64,000 bases of DNA from Pseudomonadota bacterium (GTDB lineage Bacteria; Pseudomonadota; Alphaproteobacteria; Rhizobiales; Devosiaceae). The position numbers and the translations under genes were made by a program. The DNA lies in assembly GCA_023388175.1 (NCBI GenBank), contig JAEWGT010000009.1, forward strand, positions 496,001-560,000, written 5' to 3'. Shown here piece by piece: positions 58,011-64,000 of this stretch; position 1 is the first letter of the stretch, and the number at the start of each line of letters is the position of its first letter. The notes under the pieces are model-generated. The model searched no databases and was not told the origin of the DNA. It was given only the letters and a program-made list of their open reading frames with translations.

Positions 58011-58877
58011 ATGCTCGATATTGTGGGGCTTTTGCAGACCGAAAAGGACGCTTTCACGCGGTCCGAGCGCGCCCTCACCGAGATCGTGCTGGCCGATGTG
58101 GACTCGGTGCTCAAGATGTCCATCGTCGACCTTGCCGCCCAGGCCGATGTGTCGCCGCCCACCGTGACGCGGTTCTGCCGCAGGTTGGGCTGCGATTCCT
58201 ATGCCGACTTCAAGGTTCGGCTGGCCCAGTCGCGCTTTGTTGGCCAGCGTTATTTCGCGCCCGCATCCGGCCCGTCCTCTGTCCGCGAAATTGCGCAGGG
58301 CGTGATCAATGGCATCCAGTCCACTATTTACGACACGTTCGAGCAATGCGATTTCGACGCCGTCGAGCGCGCAGCGGAATCGCTGGTCAAATCCAGTTTC
58401 GTCCTGTCCTATGGCTCGGGCGGATCTTCCTCCATGCTCGCCACCGAGGCCGAGGCACGCTTCTTCCGGCTTGGACTCAAGGTCTCGTCATCCACGGACC
58501 ATCAGGTTCAGATGATGCGCGCCGCTGCCTCCGCATCCGACACTGCGATCATCGCCTTTTCGCTCTCGGGCAATAACCTGCCTTTGGTGAAGGCGCTTTC
58601 TGTGGCCGGCGAATATGGCCTGACCCGTATCGTGGTGTCGCGCGCTGGATCGGCAATGGCGGAACAGAGCGACATTTTTCTTCCGGTAATCTGGCGGGAA
58701 AACCAGGACATCCTGCGCCCGACCCCGGCGCGTTATGCCTTTCTGGCCATACTCGACATTCTCTCCCAAACCATGGCGGCGCGGCTGGGCTCGTCCGCCG
58801 TCGCCTCCATGCGCCGCATCAAGCACCAGCTTGTCGTCAACCGCGACGGCGACGACGCCCACCCGCTGGGCGATTAG
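58011..58877 (+). CDS. MurR/RpiR family transcriptional regulator
   Basis: A 288-residue regulator with an N-terminal RpiR helix-turn-helix (SIVDLAAQADVSPPTVTRFCRRLGCDSYADFKVRLAQS) and a C-terminal SIS sugar-phosphate-binding domain (VLSYGSGGSSSMLATEAEARFFRLG; TAIIAFSLSGNNLPLVKAL). GAGGGGGAA precedes the ATG. It lies in the operon between the ATPase and the hexosaminidase. It probably senses an N-acetylhexosamine phosphate, and the CGTTT-ACAC-AAACG repeat at 52435 is a possible binding site. Confidence 0.9.
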   Translation: MLDIVGLLQTEKDAFTRSERALTEIVLADVDSVLKMSIVDLAAQADVSPPTVTRFCRRLGCDSYADFKVRLAQSRFVGQRYFAPASGPSSVREIAQGVINGIQSTIYDTFEQCDFDAVERAAESLVKSSFVLSYGSGGSSSMLATEAEARFFRLGLKVSSSTDHQVQMMRAAASASDTAIIAFSLSGNNLPLVKALSVAGEYGLTRIVVSRAGSAMAEQSDIFLPVIWRENQDILRPTPARYAFLAILDILSQTMAARLGSSAVASMRRIKHQLVVNRDGDDAHPLGD

Positions 58878-58936
58878 CGCGGACCAGAATTAAGCCCCGA
58901 TACTTGCGGGCGGAATATAGATCAGAGAGCAATTTC

Positions 58937-60949
58937 ATGACCAATGCTTTTTCCCTCGTCACCACATGGTCGCCCGCCACAGAGGGCGAGCCACTGGGCT
59001 ATGGGATCGAATTGACCAATACCGGCGACATGGCGGTGGGCAATTTCCAGCTGGGTTTTTCCGGTCCGGCGCGTATCGATCCGCATGCGACGCTGGAAAA
59101 CGGCAAACTCCTGAAGCGCCTCTCCAATCATACGCTGATTGCGCCGCCCGATGGTTTCGTGCTCGAACCCGGCCAGACCTGGATCGCCACGGCACGCGGT
59201 CTCTCCTATGGCCTGCGCCATTGGAGCGACGGCGCGAATTCTGCCTATGTCGTGCTTGAGGACGGAACGGTCATTTCCATTCCGACCGCGCCAACCAAGG
59301 GTAAGGGCCATAACGCGCCCCTGCTCAAGGGCGCGGCGCGCTTTCCGGTTCCGGCCAAGGCGCCAGTGGCCCATTCCATCATTCCCTGGCCTAAACATGT
59401 AGCGACCACCGGCAGCCGCGTCGCGCCCACGGGCTTCGATCTCCAGCCCGAGGGCGACCTGGCGATCCGCGCCTCCGACGCTTTTGCCGATCTCACCGCC
59501 GAGCTTTTTCCGGTGGAAGCCATCGCCCGCCCCGCTTCTGAAGGCGGCGTGATCGTTCATGTCACCGAGAAGTCTGGGCTGGGTGAGGAAGCCTATGAAA
59601 TCGCCTTTGCAGAAAACAGCGTTGGCGTCTCCGCTTCGACCCATGCAGGTCTCTTCTACGGCCTAGTCACGCTTGGCCACATGTTGCGCGGTGCGCGGCA
59701 ATATCCGGGCACCTTCACCTGGCCGACAGCTGGCGTGATCAATGACGAGCCGGGCTTTTCTTTCCGCGGCTCCCATCTCGACGTGGCGCGCCAGTTCTAT
59801 ACCGGTGCAGAAGTCAGCCGCCTCATTCGCATCATGGCATGGAACAAGATGAACAAGTTCCATTGGCACCTGACCGAAGATGAGGCCTGGCGGCTGGAAA
59901 TCGACGCCTATCCCGCCCTGACCGAAATCGCTGCCTGGCGCGGCCATGGCAAGGCGCTGCCGCCGCTGCTTGGCTCCGGCCCGCAGCCGACGGGTGGATA
60001 TTATTCCAAGGACGTCGTGCGCGATATCGTTGCCTTGGCAGATGATCTCGCCATTGCCATCATTCCCGAAATCGACATGCCGGGCCATTTCTATGCGGCT
60101 CTTCAGGCTCTGCCCGAATTGCGCGACCCGGCCGAGACAGGCGAATATCAATCGGTTCAAGGCTTCCCGAACAACAGCCTCAATCCGGCACACGAGCCGG
60201 TCTATAAGTTCATCGAAACGGTGATTGACGAGACGCTAGAGCTGTTCCCGGCTGGCATTTTCCACCTCGGCGCCGATGAGGTCCCGCTGGCCGCGTGGTC
60301 CGGGTCGCCTCTGGCCCTCGACATGCTGGAGAAGATGGCCGGTCCGGCCATGCGCAAAAAGCACGAGGCGCAATTCAACCAGCTTGGCAACCATCACGGT
60401 GCCGACGAAATCGAGGGCTCGCCCACCGCAATCCTGCAGGCCGAATTTATCAAGCGTGTGCATAAATATATCGCCTCAAAGGGTGCGATCACCGGCGGCT
60501 GGGAAGAAGCCGCCCATGGCGACGCGGTAGCCAAGGACAAGGCCTACGTCATCGGCTGGCGCAATGTAGAGATTAACGCCGCTCTGGCCGAGCGTGGTTT
60601 CGACATCGTGGTCTCCCCTGGTCAGCGCTATTATCTGGATATGGCGAATGGCGTGTCATGGGCCGAGCCGGGTGCTGGCTGGGCCGGCTGGTCCGGCCCG
60701 CAGGAAACCTATGAATTTGAAGCGCGGGAAGGTTTTTCGGACCACGGTCTCAAGCACCTGCTTGGCATCCAGTCCTGCATCTGGTCCGAAAGCATGACCG
60801 ATCGCGCCATTTTCGACCGCTTGGTCTTCCCGCGTCTGTCGGCAATCGCTGAGGCGGGCTGGACCATGCCGGACCGGAAAAGCTGGGATCGCTTTAAGGC
60901 GATCGTTGGTCTCATGCCGATCATGTATGGCAACTGGGCTGCCGAGTAA
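58937..60949 (+). CDS. Beta-N-acetylhexosaminidase, GH20 family
   Basis: A 670-residue glycoside hydrolase. An N-terminal beta-rich domain (about 1-150) is followed by the GH20b domain (about 155-270, FAENSVGVSASTHAGLFYGLVTLGHML) and the GH20 TIM barrel starting at FRGSHLDVARQFYTGAEV. The catalytic pair is D447-E448 in HLGADEVPLAAW. HWHLTEDEAWRLEI and IIPEIDMPGHFYA are also conserved. There is no signal peptide, so it works on disaccharides or oligosaccharides after import. It is the last gene of the operon; the chitobiose-type substrate is inferred. Confidence 0.92.
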   Translation: MTNAFSLVTTWSPATEGEPLGYGIELTNTGDMAVGNFQLGFSGPARIDPHATLENGKLLKRLSNHTLIAPPDGFVLEPGQTWIATARGLSYGLRHWSDGANSAYVVLEDGTVISIPTAPTKGKGHNAPLLKGAARFPVPAKAPVAHSIIPWPKHVATTGSRVAPTGFDLQPEGDLAIRASDAFADLTAELFPVEAIARPASEGGVIVHVTEKSGLGEEAYEIAFAENSVGVSASTHAGLFYGLVTLGHMLRGARQYPGTFTWPTAGVINDEPGFSFRGSHLDVARQFYTGAEVSRLIRIMAWNKMNKFHWHLTEDEAWRLEIDAYPALTEIAAWRGHGKALPPLLGSGPQPTGGYYSKDVVRDIVALADDLAIAIIPEIDMPGHFYAALQALPELRDPAETGEYQSVQGFPNNSLNPAHEPVYKFIETVIDETLELFPAGIFHLGADEVPLAAWSGSPLALDMLEKMAGPAMRKKHEAQFNQLGNHHGADEIEGSPTAILQAEFIKRVHKYIASKGAITGGWEEAAHGDAVAKDKAYVIGWRNVEINAALAERGFDIVVSPGQRYYLDMANGVSWAEPGAGWAGWSGPQETYEFEAREGFSDHGLKHLLGIQSCIWSESMTDRAIFDRLVFPRLSAIAEAGWTMPDRKSWDRFKAIVGLMPIMYGNWAAE

Positions 60950-60964
60950 TCTGTCACAACTGGT

Positions 60965-60999
60965 AGCGGACCATTCCGGCCAGCGCCGGGATGGCCGCT
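60965..60999. terminator. Hairpin between convergent GH20 and small-protein genes
   Basis: AGCGGACCATTCCGGC pairs with GCCGGGATGGCCGCT around a CAGC loop, with one bulged A and one wobble pair. It lies 15 bases after the GH20 stop and overlaps the stop of the convergent small gene by two bases. It could act in both directions, though no T-tract is present. Confidence 0.5.
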
Positions 61000-61174
61000 A
61001 ATTTCCGCGCGCTGAACCAGATTTTTTGCCGCCACCATCTGTCTTGTTGACGGTTGCCCACGCCCTCGCCTCTGCCTCACCTTTGGAAACGCCGCGCTTC
61101 TTGTAGCTTTCCTCGATATGGTCAGCCTTGCGTTTCTGCTTGTCCGTATATGCGCTTTTATCGCCTTGGGGCAT
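60998..61174 (-). CDS. Small basic protein of unknown function
   Basis: A 58-residue hydrophilic, lysine-rich protein: it begins PQGDKSAYTDKQKRKADHIE and has GVSKGEAEARAWATVNK followed by a glycine-lysine tail (DGGGKKSGS). AGAGGTGAG is a good ribosome site before the ATG. Close relatives are widespread in Proteobacteria and are sometimes labelled plasmid stabilisation protein without experimental support. I assign no function. Confidence 0.78.
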   Translation of the reverse strand: MPQGDKSAYTDKQKRKADHIEESYKKRGVSKGEAEARAWATVNKTDGGGKKSGSARGN

Positions 61175-61353
61175 GATCTCACCTCTTAGATGAAACGGCC
61201 GGCGCGGATGGGACAAGGGCTTGGGCCTGGTTGAAAGGCTGGAGCGAGAAACCGGAAAAACCGTCTCCATCGCCCTATACCACCACGTCCGGTTGACGCG
61301 CGCCGACCTTGAGCCGAAACGAGGCTGAACGCTATCGGTTGCGCTGGAGCCGT

Positions 61354-61917
61354 TCACAAAGGCCGGTCTTTGGGCAAGGGCCTGCTCAAATAGGGCGAAC
61401 CAGCGGCCACGAAACGCCATGGCGTGTCTATGCCCTTGCTGATCCCGATGCGTGTCCCGGTTGCCACGGCAAGGATTTCGTTGGCTGGTCCGAGATGGAA
61501 CGGATGCTGGTCCAGCGCCAGCCCATTATGTTCCATGCCGATGGCAAGCGCCTGCGCCAGCTTCCCCGGCCCGGAACAGAGTTGCTTCTCACTGACGCCA
61601 CCGCGCCGTTCGTGCATTTGCGACAGGCCTGTATCCGGCCTGAGCGCGCGGACCAATACGGCGCTACCTGGTTGGCAGACGAAGTTAAGGCAGAAATGGA
61701 TGCCGTAAATTTTGTAGATATAAGCATGCCCGGGCGGTCCAAACATCGTCCTGTTGCGCGGCGTTGGTCCCCTGAAGCTATGCGATGCCGGATCGCTCTC
61801 GTCATAGGCCTCCACCTCGACGATGACCCCGCCTACACCGTCGAACAGCAGTCGCGTCCCGATCAAATCGTGAGAAACATCGAGAACCGGGCGATCGAAG
61901 AACGAGGCGGTGAGCAT
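61354..61917 (-). CDS. DNA-3-methyladenine glycosylase (AAG/MPG family)
   Basis: A 187-residue base-excision repair enzyme that removes alkylated purines. It has FFDRPVLDVSHDLIGTRLLF, IVEVEAYDESDPASHSFRGPTPRNRTMFGPPGHAYIYKIYG with the catalytic glutamate in VEVEAY and the intercalating tyrosine region, then CLNFVC and VLVRALRP. LCSGPGKLAQALAI is near the end. It is divergent from the beta-lactamase gene, with a 56-base gap. Confidence 0.92.
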   Translation of the reverse strand: MLTASFFDRPVLDVSHDLIGTRLLFDGVGGVIVEVEAYDESDPASHSFRGPTPRNRTMFGPPGHAYIYKIYGIHFCLNFVCQPGSAVLVRALRPDTGLSQMHERRGGVSEKQLCSGPGKLAQALAIGMEHNGLALDQHPFHLGPANEILAVATGTRIGISKGIDTPWRFVAAGSPYLSRPLPKDRPL

Positions 61918-61973
61918 GCCCCCAATTTGGCCTGAATCGAAGGCGATGGGAAATGCCAGATCGGGGGAAAGTC

Positions 61974-62789
61974 ATGTTCTTTAGGATCGTCGCGCTGCTG
62001 GCCGGCCTGACAGGGGCCTTGTTTGCCATCCTGCCCGCGCAGGCAGGAACCATCTGCACGCTGCTGGCAGACGCTAAGAGCCGCGCCGTGCTGCTGGCCG
62101 AGGGCGATTGCGAGACCCGTGTCACGCCGGCCTCCACCTTCAAAATTCCATTGGCTGTAATGGCCTTCGATGCAGGGATAATCACTTCGGCGCATGAGCC
62201 AAAGCTGCCCTTCAGGCAGGGTTATGCCGACTGGATCGCGGCATGGCGGCAGGATACCGACCCGCTTATGTGGATGCACCATTCCAATGTCTGGTACTCC
62301 CAGCGCCTCACCGAACAGCTCGGCGCGGAGAAACTTGCCGACTATGCCCGCAGCTTCAACTACGGAAACGCTGATTTTTCTGGGGATGCAGGTCGCGATA
62401 ACGGCCTTGAACGCTCGTGGATTTCCTCGTCACTGAAGATTTCTCCTGTGGAACAGGCTGGCTTTGTCGCCGCATTGGTCGAACGGCAATTGCCGGTATC
62501 GTTGCGCGCGATCGACGGCGCAATTGGCTTGCTCGAAAGTCCCGGCACTGCCGACGGCTGGCAGATGTGGGGCAAGACGGGGTCCGCCTATCCGCGGCGC
62601 GCCGATGGCAGTTTCGACTATGCCAGAGGGTGGGGCTGGTATGTGGGCTGGGCGGAAAGAGCCGGAAGGCAAGTGGTCTTTGTGCGGCTCAGCCAGGATG
62701 AACAGCGCCATGAGGTCAGCGGCGGCCTGCGCGCGCGCGATGCTTTGATGCGCGAATGGTTGGGTGTGACGGAACGCGCCGGGCTCTGA
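61974..62789 (+). CDS. Class D (OXA-type) beta-lactamase
   Basis: A 271-residue serine beta-lactamase with a signal peptide (FFRIVALLAGLTGALFAILP, cleaved after AQA near residue 24). All class D motifs are present: S54-T-F-K57, S104-N-V, Y130-G-N and K201-T-G. GGGGGAAAG precedes the ATG at 61974; the ATG at 61953 is an alternative start outside that site. Neighbours are housekeeping-type genes with no mobile element, so it looks like a resident chromosomal gene. Spectrum cannot be inferred. Confidence 0.9.
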   Translation: MFFRIVALLAGLTGALFAILPAQAGTICTLLADAKSRAVLLAEGDCETRVTPASTFKIPLAVMAFDAGIITSAHEPKLPFRQGYADWIAAWRQDTDPLMWMHHSNVWYSQRLTEQLGAEKLADYARSFNYGNADFSGDAGRDNGLERSWISSSLKISPVEQAGFVAALVERQLPVSLRAIDGAIGLLESPGTADGWQMWGKTGSAYPRRADGSFDYARGWGWYVGWAERAGRQVVFVRLSQDEQRHEVSGGLRARDALMREWLGVTERAGL

Positions 62790-62852
62790 GCCTTTACAGA
62801 CCATGTCCGCATAATCGATTGTGCGGCCCGACAATTCTGAATGGAGACGATG

Positions 62853-63395
62853 ATGCAGGGTCCCGAGGCGCTTATCCATTTCTGGTTCGTTGAACATGGC
62901 TATGAGGACTGGTTCAGCGGGGAGCCTGAATTCGACACCAAATGCGCCCGCTTTGCCGACCTGCATGCGCAAGTGGCGCGCGGCGAGGCCTGGACCTGGC
63001 GTGAGACGCCAGAGGGGCGATTGGCCGAGCTTATTCTGCTCGACCAGTTTTCCCGGCAATTGCATCGTGGCCGTCCCGAAGCCTTCGCGCAGGACAAGAT
63101 GGCCCTCGCGCTGGCCCAGGAAGCGGTGGCCGCCGGCGCCGATGACGCAGTGCAGCGGGACTGGGTGAGCTTCTTCTACATGCCCTATATGCATGCCGAG
63201 TCCCTGGTGATCCAGAACGAGGGTGTTCGCCTGTTCGAGTTGCATGGCGACGAGAAATCGCTGCAATTCATGATCGATCACCGCGACACCGTTGCCCGCT
63301 TCGGCCGTTTCCCCTTCCGTAATGCCGCGCTGGGAAGGCAGAGCACGCCCGACGAAATCGCCTATATGCAAAGCCAGGAAGGGCGGGCCTTCTAG
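62853..63395 (+). CDS. DUF924 family protein
   Basis: A 180-residue helical protein of the DUF924 family: PEALIHFWFVEHGYEDWFSG, FDTKCARFADLH, RLAELILLDQFSRQLHRGRPEAFAQDKMAL, SFFYMPYMHAES and ARFGRFPFRNAALGR, which are typical blocks. ATG 62853 has GGAG 6 bases upstream; ATG 62841 is a possible but less supported start. Function is unknown in the family. Confidence 0.87.
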   Translation: MQGPEALIHFWFVEHGYEDWFSGEPEFDTKCARFADLHAQVARGEAWTWRETPEGRLAELILLDQFSRQLHRGRPEAFAQDKMALALAQEAVAAGADDAVQRDWVSFFYMPYMHAESLVIQNEGVRLFELHGDEKSLQFMIDHRDTVARFGRFPFRNAALGRQSTPDEIAYMQSQEGRAF

Positions 63396-63449
63396 AAGGC
63401 CGGCAACCCTTGGCCGCAGGGTCCGTTGTTCTCTGAAAGGAGAACGATC

Positions 63450-63626
63450 ATGGAGACAATCGGCCCAGGCCTCTGGCTCATCGCCCTCACCATCGGTGTC
63501 GTCATTCTTGGCGGCGCCATTGTCTATGGCATCATGCGCAACCGAAGCCGCACCCTGTCGGAGCGCGTACTGACGGAAGTCGAAACCAAGCGAGAATATG
63601 AACGCGAGGATCGAGACGGGCAGTAG
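63450..63626 (+). CDS. Small membrane protein of unknown function
   Basis: A 58-residue protein with one transmembrane helix (GLWLIALTIGVVILGGAIVYGIM) followed by a charged cytoplasmic tail (RNRSRTLSERVLTEVETKRE). The AAAGGAGAAC ribosome site is directly upstream of ATG 63450. It lies between the DUF924 gene and a terminator, which separates it from the convergent ABC exporter gene. I do not recognise a specific family. Confidence 0.7.
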   Translation: METIGPGLWLIALTIGVVILGGAIVYGIMRNRSRTLSERVLTEVETKREYEREDRDGQ

Positions 63627-63630
63627 AAAA

Positions 63631-63655
63631 AGGGCGCCCAAGGGCGCCCTTTCTT
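63631..63655. terminator. Rho-independent terminator, probably bidirectional
   Basis: AGGGCGCC-CAAG-GGCGCCCT, a perfect 8-base-pair stem with 4-base loop. It is followed by TTCTT on the plus strand and preceded by an A-run (a T-run for the minus strand). It separates convergent genes. Confidence 0.85.
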
Positions 63656-64000
63656 ATGCAACCAGCCCCTTGGTCAGTTCCAGTGCCTGGCGTTCGAACA
63701 GTCGGCGATAGATGCCGCCTTCCAGGCGGATCAGCGCTTCGTGATTGCCTTCTTCGACAATAGTGCCTTTGTCAAAAACCAGGAGCCGGTCGAGGGCGCG
63801 CACCGTCGACAGGCGGTGTGCGATGACCAGTGTGGTACGGCCTTCCATAAGCCGTTCCATGGCTTGCTGAATCATCACCTCGCTCTCGCTGTCGAGACTT
63901 GATGTGGCCTCGTCCAGAATGAGGATCGGGGCATCGGCGAGGAAGGCCCGCGCGATGGCGACGCGCTGACGTTCGCCGCCCGACAGCTTGACGCCGCGTT
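63654..64000 (-). CDS. ABC exporter ATP-binding/permease protein, partial (C-terminal end)
   Basis: About 115 residues of the nucleotide-binding domain of an exporter with fused membrane and ATPase parts. The segment at the edge has the signature VKLSGGERQRVAIARAF, then Walker B ILILDEATSSLDSESE, the switch VIAHRLSTVRALDRLLVFDKG and a C-terminal tail. This matches the MsbA/lipid and drug exporter type. The rest of the gene lies to the right of the window. Confidence 0.9.
   Translation of the reverse strand, partial: RGVKLSGGERQRVAIARAFLADAPILILDEATSSLDSESEVMIQQAMERLMEGRTTLVIAHRLSTVRALDRLLVFDKGTIVEEGNHEALIRLEGGIYRRLFERQALELTKGLVA

Noticed and set aside
61175..61353. Possible small gene or RNA in the gap between the small basic protein and the DNA glycosylase
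   Set aside because: Short frames exist but none has a ribosome site or recognisable protein, and I see no strong hairpin or RNA motif.

Overview
The window is GC-rich and densely coded, and it carries no rRNA, tRNA, insertion sequence, prophage or CRISPR array that I can see. Gene content suggests a free-living or plant-associated alphaproteobacterium of the order Hyphomicrobiales, probably Devosia-like. The reasons are a PcaQ-controlled pcaDCHGB operon, many ABC sugar importers of rhizobial type, and small GC-rich palindromic repeats between genes. The genus is inference. Almost everything here serves uptake and breakdown of plant- or soil-derived carbon.

Region 1 (16-16898) is a carbohydrate block. 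It holds a Gfo/Idh/MocA oxidoreductase, a TIM-barrel sugar isomerase, hydroxypyruvate isomerase and a tartronate-semialdehyde-type reductase. A LacI regulator follows, with matching operator-like repeats before its own gene and before the next operon. That operon is a peptide/oligosaccharide-type ABC importer (family 5 binding protein, two permeases, two ATPases) running into a DUF2264 protein, a 2-hydroxyacid dehydrogenase, an unusual acetyltransferase/toroid fusion and a ThuA-like protein. Region 2 (16899-19526) holds a methyltransferase, a ROK sugar kinase overlapping a CutC-family gene, and a palindromic repeat.

Region 3 (19566-39726) is the most coherent part: a nearly complete funnel from hydroxycinnamates (ferulate, p-coumarate) to the beta-ketoadipate pathway. 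Feruloyl-CoA synthase, a crotonase, an SDR dehydrogenase, a thiolase and a hydroxybenzoyl-CoA-type thioesterase together encode a CoA-dependent beta-oxidative side-chain removal. VanA/VanB demethylate vanillate, PobA hydroxylates 4-hydroxybenzoate, and PcaGH, PcaB, PcaC and PcaD open and process protocatechuate. A TRAP transporter sits in the middle. Local regulators are VanR (GntR), a MarR protein, PobR (AraC) and PcaQ (LysR). The TRAP and pcaD promoters share a PcaQ-like box and an identical 13-base core at identical spacing, which predicts that PcaQ controls the transporter.

Region 4 (39760-47278) looks like an L-fucose-type pathway: a Gfo/Idh protein, a GntR regulator, a ribose-type ABC importer, an SDR and an L-fuconate dehydratase-like enolase. 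Region 5 (47282-52131, minus strand) is a five-gene run: NTF2-like protein, MFS transporter, M81/MlrC peptidase, DeoR regulator and a hydratase. Region 6 (52501-60949) is an amino-sugar oligosaccharide operon: Gfo/Idh, MalFGEK-type ABC importer, RpiR regulator and a cytoplasmic GH20 hexosaminidase. Region 7 (60998-64000) is a set of unrelated genes: a small basic protein, 3-methyladenine DNA glycosylase, a class D beta-lactamase, a DUF924 protein, a small membrane protein and the end of an ABC exporter.
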